From: Vibrio tetraodonis
GTDB taxonomy: Bacteria > Pseudomonadota > Gammaproteobacteria > Enterobacterales > Vibrionaceae
Direction of reading: 5' to 3'
Assembly: GCF_003350295.1 (NCBI RefSeq)
Contig: NZ_QLYY01000013.1
Coordinates: forward strand, 62,001-126,000
Length of the DNA stretch: 64,000 nucleotides
Under the pieces are notes generated by a model that saw only the letters and a program-made list of their open reading frames with translations, was not told where the DNA came from and did not search any database. Both the position numbers and the translations under genes were made by a program. Positions 1-8,988 of the stretch are shown here, piece by piece. The first letter of the stretch is position 1. Each line of letters starts with the position of its first letter.

Positions 1-1776
1 ATTAGACTTAATGACGTTACCACCACCCGCACCATTGAAACGCACATCACCAGAGCTTTCACCACTATCTGTCGCTGGCTTAAACAAGGTTTGATCGGTG
101 TACTCATCGATATCGGCCACAGTTTCGCTGGTGCTTCTTACCACGTTTACGCTGTACTGCAGATCGCTGAGTGAATAGCCACCTTTGCCCATCGGCTGAT
201 ATCCGTTTGCAGACGAAATATCTTCATTGGCTAGGTTTGCGGTATAGTTACCTTCTTTGTACCAAGAACGAGCTTGATACTTAAGCACCCCTGTTTTGGG
301 ATCATTAGCAAGTTCAACCACCACAATTTTTGTGTAAGGCCCAAGCACTTTTGCGTAAACATAAGTGTTTGGTTTTCGGTTTGATTTAACCGCTTGAACA
401 TCGACTTTCGTCCCATGGGTCGAGATAGCGTGACCACCCATTTTCGCATCTGACAATACCACATCTTTGGCATCAATCAGTGCACCATCGGCGTAGGTCA
501 CCCACTCATATTCAGTCAGGTCTTTCTCCACCGCATGAACGGTCAACGATTGCTGATGTTCAACGGCAATATTAGAAAGGGTGTAACCGCCATTGATTGG
601 GTTGACTTCAAAACCACCTGCAGAAGACACATCGGAGCGAGCAAGCTCAGATAAATGATTCCCTTGCTTGTACCAAGCTTCAGAGTAGTATTTGAGTTTG
701 CCCGTTGTTGGATCGTTAGAGAGACGAACTTTGTTGATTTTAGTGTAAGTACCATCTGCGATAGCAAACAGGTAAGTATTTGACTCTCGTTCTGATTTTA
801 CAGCAGTAACCACATGGGTGCCGCTATCAATCCATGAACCATGCATTTTCGCCGTGGTTAGAACGATGTCTTCCGCTTTCGCATATTCCATGCCTTGAAC
901 ATCAAAGCCACTGCCACTGCCTTTCCGTGTAATGGTATTGTAAGCACCACCACCAGAGAAATGAATGTCGCCGTGTGCCACATTGGAATAAAGACTGTTG
1001 TAACCACCTACGCCTTCAAAGCGAATGTGACCACGTGTTTGCGTGTAAACATCTTCCGCTTGGCGTGTACGCTCAATACGGTTTGATGCGCCAGCACCTT
1101 GCAAGGTAATATCACCTACTTTGCCTTTACGGACCAAGTGGTTGTCAGCACCTGCTCCACGGAAAGTAATATTGCCAGCTTCAACACGTGAACTGATGCT
1201 GTTTGCAGCGCCAGCGCCATCAAACGTCACATCACCGCGAGAGCCTTGATAATGGTTAAACCAAGTACGGTCTAGTTTATTGCCCGCTCCTGCACCCGCA
1301 AAATTGAGGTTACCTTGGTTGGTTTCATGCCAAAGCGCATTGTAACCACCAGCGCCTTTAAAAGTGACATTGCCGCTCAAACCTTTTCTTTTAATGCCAT
1401 TATAAGCCGCTGCACCGCTATAACTGACATCACCATGATGACCCATGTGATCAATCGACACACCACCAGCGGCACCAGAGAATGACACATTGCCATCGCC
1501 ACTTTTGTTAATGTCTGCATACCCAGCAGCGCCTTTTACAGAAAGGTGCCCAGTGGTGTCTTCCACTCTTAGGTATGCCGAACCACCTACGACCGTATCG
1601 TTACCGCTGCCGGTATAAACCGTTGCTCCAATCGATCCGACTGTGACATGATCATCACCACCGTAGGCATGGATTTCTCCACCAAAACCAATGGCAACAA
1701 TATCGTTGTTTCCATTATCGGCGGACAAGTTCCCTGTAAAGAAATATTCAACACTTCTCCAAAATGGTTTTCCCAT
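1..1776 (-). CDS. rtxA: MARTX toxin RtxA, N-terminal part (cut by window edge)
   Basis: This is the first 592 codons of a multifunctional-autoprocessing RTX toxin, a very large secreted protein that delivers effector domains into eukaryotic cells. The ATG lies at 1776-1774 and the frame stays open to base 1. The start MGKPFWRSVEYFFTGN is the conserved MARTX N terminus. It is followed by glycine-rich A-type repeats of about 20 residues (for example GDVTFDGAGAANS, GNITFRGAGADNH, GDITLQGAGASN), which in this family help form the pore or translocation structure. Effector, cysteine protease and C-terminal RTX repeats lie outside the window, so the toxin's activities cannot be read here. It follows rtxH and rtxC on the same strand, 22 nt after the rtxC stop, as in other Vibrio rtxHCA operons. 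Identification is firm; the variant type is unknown. Confidence 0.96.
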   Translation of the reverse strand, partial: MGKPFWRSVEYFFTGNLSADNGNNDIVAIGFGGEIHAYGGDDHVTVGSIGATVYTGSGNDTVVGGSAYLRVEDTTGHLSVKGAAGYADINKSGDGNVSFSGAAGGVSIDHMGHHGDVSYSGAAAYNGIKRKGLSGNVTFKGAGGYNALWHETNQGNLNFAGAGAGNKLDRTWFNHYQGSRGDVTFDGAGAANSISSRVEAGNITFRGAGADNHLVRKGKVGDITLQGAGASNRIERTRQAEDVYTQTRGHIRFEGVGGYNSLYSNVAHGDIHFSGGGAYNTITRKGSGSGFDVQGMEYAKAEDIVLTTAKMHGSWIDSGTHVVTAVKSERESNTYLFAIADGTYTKINKVRLSNDPTTGKLKYYSEAWYKQGNHLSELARSDVSSAGGFEVNPINGGYTLSNIAVEHQQSLTVHAVEKDLTEYEWVTYADGALIDAKDVVLSDAKMGGHAISTHGTKVDVQAVKSNRKPNTYVYAKVLGPYTKIVVVELANDPKTGVLKYQARSWYKEGNYTANLANEDISSANGYQPMGKGGYSLSDLQYSVNVVRSTSETVADIDEYTDQTLFKPATDSGESSGDVRFNGAGGGNVIKSN

Positions 1777-1798
1777 AAGCCATACTCTTGTTTAGAAG

Positions 1799-2260
1799 TT
1801 AAATGGAAAACCACTGTATCTTTCTGACACAGCGGTCATTTTGAGCATCCACTTTGCCGCGGACAGTACAGACCTTCTGCCCTTTCCACGGTATAAATAC
1901 ACGGCGACGAAGATCGTTAACGACCCCATGGCCATGCCCGAATGGAGCAATCATCTCTGGAATGTAGATATGCTGACCAGAACGCCAGTCAGATGGAGAT
2001 ATTTCGCGCACTCCAGATAACAACTCATCTCGGATCTGCTCAGAGACAAACGCCCAATTACAAAATGCAATTGGGCGTCCATGCTCATCTTCGTAGTAGC
2101 AAAACTGGTTTAGCTCAAAGGCCGGCATAATACGCTGTTGCCACTCAGCAACCACGTATCGGCGATGAAGGGACGAGTGTTGACTCAGTAACATGACACC
2201 ACCTATCATCTGTTGGATTTGAGCTAATGTGAGGCTTGCTGGTTGATGTTTAATAGACAC
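1799..2260 (-). CDS. rtxC: RTX toxin-activating lysine acyltransferase RtxC
   Basis: A 153-residue protein of the HlyC/RtxC family, cytoplasmic enzymes that move a fatty acyl group from acyl-ACP to lysines of RTX toxins. Family landmarks are visible: SSLHRRY near residue 33 holding the likely catalytic His, CNWAFVSEQ in the middle, and SDWRSGQ followed by IAPFGHG, matching the HlyC pattern with its Asp/Trp/Pro-Phe-Gly core. The length matches family norms (about 150-175). It sits between rtxH and rtxA in one operon. In V. cholerae the acyltransferase is reported not to be essential for MARTX cytotoxicity, so its importance here is uncertain. Confidence 0.93.
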   Translation of the reverse strand: MSIKHQPASLTLAQIQQMIGGVMLLSQHSSLHRRYVVAEWQQRIMPAFELNQFCYYEDEHGRPIAFCNWAFVSEQIRDELLSGVREISPSDWRSGQHIYIPEMIAPFGHGHGVVNDLRRRVFIPWKGQKVCTVRGKVDAQNDRCVRKIQWFSI

Positions 2261-2285
2261 CTACCCTATACCAACCGATATGGCG

Positions 2286-2645
2286 TTACTTTTTTGCTCG
2301 GGAAGTGCGTTTTTTCGGAGCGGCTTTCTCTTCCACGTGAGTTTCCGCTGGTGACTCTTCCGCCTGACTTACCTCAGCATCACCCGCTGGTAGAAAACCA
2401 GCTGCCACTAGTTTGTCAAATTCAGCTCCCATTCTTGGGTCCTCTAACATGTTCTTAACCATAGATACCATGTACATAAAACCAGAGGCAGGCATATGGA
2501 CAACTTGCTTGAGTTCAAGATCATTATCGCTTTCAGCCATTACGCCATTCGCCATATTGTTTTGATCCTGACCTACGAAATAAAGAGAAAAAACACCTTT
2601 ATTATAATTAACACTAGATACAGTCTGAACAAAGTTCTCAGTCAT
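2286..2645 (-). CDS. rtxH: RtxH, conserved first gene of the MARTX operon
   Basis: A 119-residue small soluble protein with no signal peptide. It begins MTENFVQTVSSVNYNKGVF and ends in a low-complexity, charged tail rich in Ala, Glu and Lys (EEKAAPKKRTSRAKK). It is recognised mainly by position and length: the leading gene of the rtxHCA operon in Vibrio encodes a protein of this size and has no assigned biochemical role. The rtxC start lies 25 nt downstream, so the genes should be co-transcribed from the AT-rich divergent promoter region at 2646-3148. Function is unknown. Confidence 0.85.
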   Translation of the reverse strand: MTENFVQTVSSVNYNKGVFSLYFVGQDQNNMANGVMAESDNDLELKQVVHMPASGFMYMVSMVKNMLEDPRMGAEFDKLVAAGFLPAGDAEVSQAEESPAETHVEEKAAPKKRTSRAKK

Positions 2646-3148
2646 AACCTTCCCTCAAATGTTTAATATTAAGTGGCGACACTTATTAATTTAAAATAAA
2701 ATTAATAAAAATGATTATTTACAAAGTAAAATTCATCTTTACTTATTAACATAAAAGTCAATATTTGGTTATCATAATTAGATATCTATTAAAGTCAACG
2801 TTAAAAACAAGGTAAAATCTAATTTAATTACCACAATGAAACTAATTTTATATTTCGTGTTTCATTCTAAGTTGCATATAAATATCGACATCTCAAACTT
2901 AAGTGAAAAATCACTAATTAAAATAAGAAAAAACACTTTTAACTTATAGTTAACGGAATAATAAAACATTGATTATTATGCGTAAAATTATAAATTTATT
3001 TAATTTTACGCATGAGTAACCTTCATGTAATATCGAAGAACAAAATCCAAAAAAACATATCCATAATTTACTCTAGAGCACATCCCAAAAGGATGTTATT
3101 GTTACATTGAATGTAAATAACTATTTAAATTCATCTGAAACTTTTATT
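2646..3148. promoter_or_regulatory. AT-rich divergent promoter region of rtxHCA and rtxBDE
   Basis: About 500 bp without a supported gene separates the two arms of the rtx locus. It is much richer in A+T than the flanking genes, with many A- and T-tracts, as expected for DNA bound by H-NS. In Vibrio vulnificus and V. anguillarum, HlyU and H-NS are known to compete for this region. It contains the perfect inverted repeat listed separately. Individual -10 and -35 elements are not called, because the AT-richness makes many matches meaningless. Confidence 0.75.
2978..3013. repeat. 13-bp perfect inverted repeat in the rtx promoter region
   Basis: ATGCGTAAAATTA (2978-2990) is followed after 10 nt by its exact reverse complement TAATTTTACGCAT (3001-3013). 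No gene ends nearby, so a terminator role is unlikely. Its centre lies about 350 bp upstream of the rtxH start and about 110-150 bp upstream of rtxB. HlyU, a winged-helix dimeric activator, is known to bind an AT-rich dyad several hundred bp upstream of rtx toxin operons. This repeat is a candidate for such an operator, but that is inference. Confidence 0.7.
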
Positions 3149-5251
3149 ATGTCCAAAAATGAAGAATTAATTCTGCTCTATATAGAAATGCACTTAAGTT
3201 TAACTGGTTGCAGAAAAGAGCCTAGAAGATATGATAAAAAAAAAGTATCTTCGAATTTTAAAACAGAGCTAGCGAGAATAGAAAAAAACAACAAGGTAAA
3301 AATCAAAAAAAAATTTTCACAGTTTAGAAAAATAAACAAAATTAAAACTCCATCAATCCTATTCGATAAGAATGACGCCCCCTTTATTTTAGCAAAATAC
3401 AATAAAGATAAATGTTTAATTAAAAAAACAAGCCAAGAATCACCTGAAGTTATCTCGACCCATGAACTAAACACAACTTGGAATAAAAAATGGCTTGAAG
3501 TAAAGCAAACACAATCCCGCTTTGATATTACCTGGTTTATTCCTGAGTTTCTTAAACATAAACGTTGTTTGAGTGAGATTCTTTTGTTTTCTTTTGTTCT
3601 ACAAATCCTCGCGTTGATCTCTCCACTCTTTTTCCAAGTCGTTATGGATAAGGTGCTAGTTCATCAAGCCTGGTCGACACTAGATGTACTTGTGTTTGGA
3701 TTAGTGATTGCCGGCTGTATCGAGATAGTATTGCGTGGTTTGCGTGAATATCAATATGCCCATACGGCCAACCGAATAGATATCCAGCTTGGGTTAAAGA
3801 TGATAAGGCACCTATTTGGCTTACCATTAATGTTTTTTAAATCTCGCCAAATAGGTGCAATTGTTACACGTGTCCGAGAACTGGACACAATTCGAGAGTT
3901 TTTGACTGGCTCTATGTTTACCCTGACAGTCGAGTTACTATTTCTGTTCGTATTTCTTTACGTAATGAGCTTACTTTCTACTGCCCTAACTTGGGTGTTT
4001 ATAGCAACCATACCGCTATACGCCCTTTTAGCATGGTGGTTAACCCCAAAGATGCAAAGCGCTGTTGAAGAACAATTTACCTATGCAGCAGCAAACACCT
4101 CATTTCTTACCGAAACCATTTCAGGAAGCGAAACACTAAAAAGTTTGGCAGTGGAGCCTCGTTTTGTGCGCAAGTGGGATGAACAAACCGAAAAAATAGT
4201 GACTACGGGCTATAAGGTACAACAGCTTAATAACAAGTCAAATCATATTGTTCAATGGCTGGAAAAAACCACCAGTGTTGCCATATTATGGTTGGGAGCA
4301 ATGCAAGTACTTTCGTTAGAAATGACCATAGGTCAACTCATCGCATTTAATATGATGTCAAATCATATTGCGCAGCCATTAGCTCGTATGGTCGACTTAT
4401 GGGGACAGTTTATTCAAACTCGAGTCGCAGTGGAAAAACTGGGTGACATGCTCAACCTCCCTGTAGAACAACATACAGGTAAAGATATGGTCACAATTCA
4501 AGGAGCTATATCTCTTCACAATGTTGTCTTTCGATACCAACCCGATGTTCCTCCAACTATTAATGAACTATCTCTAGATATTAAGGCTGGTGAATCTCTT
4601 GGCGTGGTAGGCACATCTGGCTCAGGAAAAAGTACTCTTGCTCGTTTGTTGCTACGGTTGTATAGCCCAGAACAAGGCTCTATCACGATAGATGGCATTC
4701 CATTGACTCATATCCACATTGAACAATTGAGAAATCAAGTGGGCGTGGTCCTACAGGAAAACTTTCTATTTAGTAAAAGTGTCAGTGACAATATTACTCA
4801 ATCAAGGCCAGAAGCAAGTTTAGAAGAAATAATTAATGCCGCCAAACTGTCTGGTTCACATGAATTTATCTTAAAGTTACCCATGGGATACGACACTATA
4901 TTAGCTGAAGGTGGTCAATCGCTTTCAGGAGGCCAAAAGCAAAGGCTCGCCATCGCACGTACCTTGTTGTCCGATCCCAGAATATTAATTTTGGACGAAG
5001 CGACCAGTGCTCTTGATGATGAGTCCCAAGCATTGATTCAATCTAATATGGCTAGCATAGCCAAAAATCGAACTGTCGTCACGATCGCTCATCGGCTATC
5101 TACAGTGCGAGATTGTGATCGAATAATTGTGCTTGATAAAGGTAAGATTATCGAACAAGGATCTCATCATCAACTTCTAAGAAACAGTCGAAAATACAAA
5201 CAACTATGGCAACTTCAACAGGAACTGAAACAGGAGAGCCCCACTGCATGA
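3149..5251 (+). CDS. rtxB: Type I secretion ABC transporter RtxB
   Basis: Inner-membrane ABC exporter of the MARTX type I secretion system. The N-terminal domain of about 130 residues resembles a C39 peptidase fold without the catalytic Cys, as in RTX exporters. It is followed by six membrane segments (residues ~140-430) and an ATPase with Walker A GTSGSGKST, signature LSGGQ and Walker B ILILDEATSALD. The ATG at 3149 gives 700 residues and an N terminus MSKNEELILLYIEMHL that fits the family. An in-frame TTG at 3107 (714 residues) has an AAGG 12 nt upstream and cannot be excluded. The stop overlaps the rtxD start. RtxB and RtxE are expected to form the mixed ATPase pair typical of MARTX systems. 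Confidence 0.94.
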   Translation: MSKNEELILLYIEMHLSLTGCRKEPRRYDKKKVSSNFKTELARIEKNNKVKIKKKFSQFRKINKIKTPSILFDKNDAPFILAKYNKDKCLIKKTSQESPEVISTHELNTTWNKKWLEVKQTQSRFDITWFIPEFLKHKRCLSEILLFSFVLQILALISPLFFQVVMDKVLVHQAWSTLDVLVFGLVIAGCIEIVLRGLREYQYAHTANRIDIQLGLKMIRHLFGLPLMFFKSRQIGAIVTRVRELDTIREFLTGSMFTLTVELLFLFVFLYVMSLLSTALTWVFIATIPLYALLAWWLTPKMQSAVEEQFTYAAANTSFLTETISGSETLKSLAVEPRFVRKWDEQTEKIVTTGYKVQQLNNKSNHIVQWLEKTTSVAILWLGAMQVLSLEMTIGQLIAFNMMSNHIAQPLARMVDLWGQFIQTRVAVEKLGDMLNLPVEQHTGKDMVTIQGAISLHNVVFRYQPDVPPTINELSLDIKAGESLGVVGTSGSGKSTLARLLLRLYSPEQGSITIDGIPLTHIHIEQLRNQVGVVLQENFLFSKSVSDNITQSRPEASLEEIINAAKLSGSHEFILKLPMGYDTILAEGGQSLSGGQKQRLAIARTLLSDPRILILDEATSALDDESQALIQSNMASIAKNRTVVTIAHRLSTVRDCDRIIVLDKGKIIEQGSHHQLLRNSRKYKQLWQLQQELKQESPTA

Positions 5252-6609
5252 TTGTCAGTTTCAGGAACTTGTTAACCAAGTTCAATTTACTATCAAGCTC
5301 AAAAAACTACTATGAGTTTCTGCCAGCACACTTAGCATTAACTCAGCGTCCTCCTTCCCCCTTTGCTCGCTTAACAGCAATCATATTAAGTATGGGTGTG
5401 ATCGCTGTCCTAGTTTGGGCCTATTGGGGCAAACTAGATGTACAAGCTACAGCTTCTGGCCGCCTTGTAGTGTCAGGCCGATCACAAGTTATTCAGTCAT
5501 ATGAACAGAGTCGAATAATAAAAATTCACATCAAAAATGGCCAACGTGTCAAAGCAGGAGATTCATTAATCACTTTGGATACTTTGGGTGTAAATCAGGA
5601 CGTGAATCGTTTGATCACTCAGTCAGAGTTTAAAACCAATGAACTCATTCGTTATAACGCTTTAATGGACGAAAAAAAGCTTGATGCCAGTTCTATGTTC
5701 ATTGCCTTACCCACGAAACAACAAGACCTGGTCAAAGAGAACTATCTCAGCGAAAAACGCGAGTATAATGCGACAATAGCAAGTATCGATGCAGAAATGC
5801 AGGTGAACACAACCTCTCAAGCCGCACGCCAAAGCGACATTAACGTCTTAATTCGCTTGATTGAAAACATCAGCCAAAGACTCGAGGCAAGCAAAAAGCT
5901 CAATCAGGCCAAGGTAATAGGTGATATTGAATATTTGAGACAAGAGAAAGAATTACTCGAAGCACAGCGTCAAGTAAACCAACAACGAGCCGACTTAAAA
6001 GTGCTAAAATCTCAACACCTTAGGCTTGAAGAAAGGTTAAGTGGATTTAAAGCGCAAAAGCACAGAGAATGGATGGAAAAGCGCAGACAAGCTAAGCTCC
6101 AACTTGCCGCTCTTAATCAGGAGCTGTCTAAGGTGCGTGAACGCGAGCAGTTAGAAATTATTCGCTCTCCAGTCGATGGAACAGTACAAGAGCTAAGCGT
6201 GTATACCATAGGAGCTGTCTTACAACCCGCGCAAAACCTGATGGTTATTGTACCAGACAAAGGCGTACAAATAGCCGAAGTTCAGGTTCTCAATAAAGAT
6301 GTAGGCTTTATTTATCCCGGCCAATGTGTAACCGTTAAAGTAGATGCCTTCCCCTATACACGTTATGGCACAATCGATGCCGAACTTCTGAGTGTTTCCC
6401 GTGATTCAACCATAGACAACGAACACGGCTTAGTTTTCCCTGCTCAAATTAGATTGGATAAAAGCGTTATTGACATCGGTGGCCAAATCATTGAGCTCAT
6501 ACCAGGAATGTCGGTTGTCGCTGAAATTAAAACTGATAAGCGACGTGTTATCGACTATATCCTTAGCCCAATTAGGGAATATCAAGCAGAAGCACTCAGA
6601 GAGAGATAA
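5248..6609 (+). CDS. rtxD: Type I secretion membrane fusion protein RtxD
   Basis: HlyD-family periplasmic adaptor that joins the inner-membrane ATPases to an outer-membrane TolC channel. The start was chosen at the ATG overlapping the rtxB stop (ATGA), preceded by AGGAGAG, giving 453 residues. One N-terminal transmembrane segment (LTAIILSMGVIAVLVWAYWG, near residue 55) is followed by a split lipoyl/beta-barrel half, a long coiled coil (residues ~120-310) and the returning barrel with IIRSPVDGTVQELSV, a typical HlyD motif. An upstream in-frame ATG at 5206 lies inside rtxB and is less likely. TolC is not encoded in the window and is normally supplied from elsewhere. Confidence 0.94.
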   Translation: MIVSFRNLLTKFNLLSSSKNYYEFLPAHLALTQRPPSPFARLTAIILSMGVIAVLVWAYWGKLDVQATASGRLVVSGRSQVIQSYEQSRIIKIHIKNGQRVKAGDSLITLDTLGVNQDVNRLITQSEFKTNELIRYNALMDEKKLDASSMFIALPTKQQDLVKENYLSEKREYNATIASIDAEMQVNTTSQAARQSDINVLIRLIENISQRLEASKKLNQAKVIGDIEYLRQEKELLEAQRQVNQQRADLKVLKSQHLRLEERLSGFKAQKHREWMEKRRQAKLQLAALNQELSKVREREQLEIIRSPVDGTVQELSVYTIGAVLQPAQNLMVIVPDKGVQIAEVQVLNKDVGFIYPGQCVTVKVDAFPYTRYGTIDAELLSVSRDSTIDNEHGLVFPAQIRLDKSVIDIGGQIIELIPGMSVVAEIKTDKRRVIDYILSPIREYQAEALRER

Positions 6610-6611
6610 CC

Positions 6612-8759
6612 ATGAGCATCGCTTTACCAGCCGATGAAACCAAGCAAAATACACAACCAGAGAATAACTGGGGCATTGAGGCCGTCGTATATGCTGGTCA
6701 GAAGTTTCACAAAAAATCCACTAGCGAACAGCTAAAATCCGCATTAGGGACTCATCACCCTCAACTAACGGATATGGAAACCAGAGAAGTAGCTAGCTAT
6801 ATAGGGCTAAAAAGTCAGATTACTAAGGTTATCGGCAGCAAACTTAATACATTACCATTACCCGCTCTCATTTATCTTGATAATCGCTGGAAAGTCATCA
6901 CTGAATTAGACCAAAACAGTTGGACAGTCTTCGATCCCAAAAGTCAGGCCCAGCAAAAAGATTCTCTAACTTCATATGAGAAATCGCCAGTGTATAAGGT
7001 CATGTTGCTTGCAGATGAACAACTTAGCAGCAAAGAGGTAAAATTTGGTTTAAGTTGGTTTATACCTTCAATTTTCAGACAAAAAAGTCAACTAAGGGAC
7101 GTTTTTCTTTATGCCATCGTACTTCAGATCTTTGCCTTAGCGAGCCCTTTACTGTTCCAAAATGTCATTGATAAGGTTCTCGTGGGCCGCAGCCTAAATA
7201 GCTTACATATACTCGGTATAGCGATGTTAGCCATGGCCATCTCGGAGCCAATATATAGCTATTTACGAAACACAATATTTGGCCATCTAGCCAGCCAAGT
7301 AAATGCAGAATTATCAGGTCGTCTTTATCGCCATTTAGTCGGGCTGCCTCTCAACTATTTTAAACAGCGTCAGACAGGACAGATCATAGCACGTGTGCGT
7401 GAAATGACTCAGATCCGTCAGTTTTTAACCGGTTCAACATTAATGTTGCTGCTAGACTTAATATTTGTCATCGTATTTATTGCGGTAATGTTTAATTACG
7501 CAACAATGCTGACCTTTATAGTCATTGGCTCCTTGGCAATTTACTTTTTACTTTGGGTGTTAGTCGGTCCATGGATTCGTAAGAAAGTAGAGTCAGAATA
7601 CGAAGCTGATGCTGATGTGACCGCCTTTCTTACTGAAGCAATCACAGGTATAGAAACCATCAAAACTACAGCTACTGAGCACAGGTTTCTACATCAGTGG
7701 CAACGTGTTCTCAGCCATCAGTTGAACCGAAATTTCGACGCACAAAAATTGGAGTTAATTGCAGGGCAAAGTATCGCGCTGGTACAAAAGCTTACTAGCG
7801 CATTACTTCTATGGTGGGGCGTGAGTGCTGTTCTAAACGGCGAAATCACCCCTGGACAGTTAGTTGCGTTTAATATGCTGGCGGGCCATGTGACTGGACC
7901 TATTTTGAGGCTGGCGCAAGTCTGGCAAGACTTCCAGCACACACTAATTGCACTTCAGCGAGTTGGGGATATTCTCGACGAACCAAAAGAAGCCAGTAAA
8001 CAAGGTTTAGCATCCGTACCTGAATTAAAAGGAGGCATCGAATTTAATAACATTCGTTTTCGTTATCACGAAGATTCCCCAGAAGTTTTAGCTAATTTAT
8101 CACTCGAGATTAAGCCAGGACAGTTTATCGGTATTACAGGACCCTCTGGATCAGGTAAAAGTACCCTAACTCGTCTATTACAACGCTTATATGTACCCCA
8201 ACATGGAAAAGTTTTAGTCGATGGTATGGACCTAGCTATCGCCGATCCCGTATCGTTACGACAAAATATGAGTGTGGTACTACAAGAAAGTATCCTATTC
8301 TCCGGAAGCATTGCCGACAATATCCGACTTTGCAAACCTCAAGCCAGTGAAGATGACATCCGTTATGCGGCACAACTCGCCGGAGCATTGGAGTTTATTG
8401 AGCATCTCCCTCATGGATTGAATCAACCAGTGGGAGAAAAAGGTGTTGCCTTATCTGGAGGTCAAAGACAACGTATTGCTCTAGCGAGAGCTCTTCTTGT
8501 TAAGCCGAGAATTTTACTACTCGATGAAGCAACCTCGGCACTCGACTATAACTCTGAAGCCGCGATTATGAGTAACATGGATGAAATATGTAACGGTCGA
8601 ACAGTCGTAAGCATAGCTCATAGGCTCAACACTATTCGTCATGCTGATACCATTTTTGTTATCGATCAAGGTCAAGTCCTTGAAAAAGGCTCTCATGAAC
8701 AATTAGTCACCAAACAAGGCCTATACGCACAACTTTGGAAGCAGCAAACTGGTCAGTAA
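6612..8759 (+). CDS. rtxE: Type I secretion ABC transporter RtxE
   Basis: Second ABC exporter subunit of the MARTX secretion system, 715 residues. It starts 2 nt after the rtxD stop with GAGAGAGATAACC ahead of the ATG. It has an N-terminal peptidase-like domain lacking the catalytic Cys, six membrane helices between residues ~155 and 430, and an ATPase with Walker A GPSGSGKST near residue 510, signature LSGGQRQR near 614 and Walker B ILLLDEATSALD. It is clearly paralogous to RtxB. Having two ATPases is a hallmark of the Vibrio MARTX locus. The operon appears to end here; no clear intrinsic terminator was seen in the 228 bp after the stop. Confidence 0.94.
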   Translation: MSIALPADETKQNTQPENNWGIEAVVYAGQKFHKKSTSEQLKSALGTHHPQLTDMETREVASYIGLKSQITKVIGSKLNTLPLPALIYLDNRWKVITELDQNSWTVFDPKSQAQQKDSLTSYEKSPVYKVMLLADEQLSSKEVKFGLSWFIPSIFRQKSQLRDVFLYAIVLQIFALASPLLFQNVIDKVLVGRSLNSLHILGIAMLAMAISEPIYSYLRNTIFGHLASQVNAELSGRLYRHLVGLPLNYFKQRQTGQIIARVREMTQIRQFLTGSTLMLLLDLIFVIVFIAVMFNYATMLTFIVIGSLAIYFLLWVLVGPWIRKKVESEYEADADVTAFLTEAITGIETIKTTATEHRFLHQWQRVLSHQLNRNFDAQKLELIAGQSIALVQKLTSALLLWWGVSAVLNGEITPGQLVAFNMLAGHVTGPILRLAQVWQDFQHTLIALQRVGDILDEPKEASKQGLASVPELKGGIEFNNIRFRYHEDSPEVLANLSLEIKPGQFIGITGPSGSGKSTLTRLLQRLYVPQHGKVLVDGMDLAIADPVSLRQNMSVVLQESILFSGSIADNIRLCKPQASEDDIRYAAQLAGALEFIEHLPHGLNQPVGEKGVALSGGQRQRIALARALLVKPRILLLDEATSALDYNSEAAIMSNMDEICNGRTVVSIAHRLNTIRHADTIFVIDQGQVLEKGSHEQLVTKQGLYAQLWKQQTGQ

Positions 8760-8988
8760 ATTTGCTGAACCACGATAGGCTTATGCTGAGACTCTCGCGC
8801 TCCTCACGATATAAGACACCCATGTTACATGCAAAACAAGGCTAAGAGTATTATCCACTGGTATTTTGCTGATGTTGTCCCCATATATTCTTACATGCTG
8901 GATTGACCGTACAGTTAGTAAAGGTCAACATCAACGCTCAGTACCGATAAAATTCGGGCCTCTAACTACAGATAACAAAGGAATGGCA

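Noticed and set aside
895..1776. Regularly spaced GC-containing repeats that could suggest a CRISPR or satellite array
   Set aside because: They are degenerate coding repeats of the MARTX A-type glycine-rich units; unit length and sequence vary and there are no unique spacers.
1587..1814. 75-codon minus-strand frame overlapping the start of rtxA
   Set aside because: It lies in another frame over the conserved MARTX N terminus, which explains the sequence completely. Other short frames at 231-476, 543-767 and 895-1086 are rejected for the same reason.
8866..8988. N-terminal extension of the YqhD-type enzyme
   Set aside because: The extra 41 codons do not resemble the family and the ribosome-binding site AAAGGA directs initiation at 8989.
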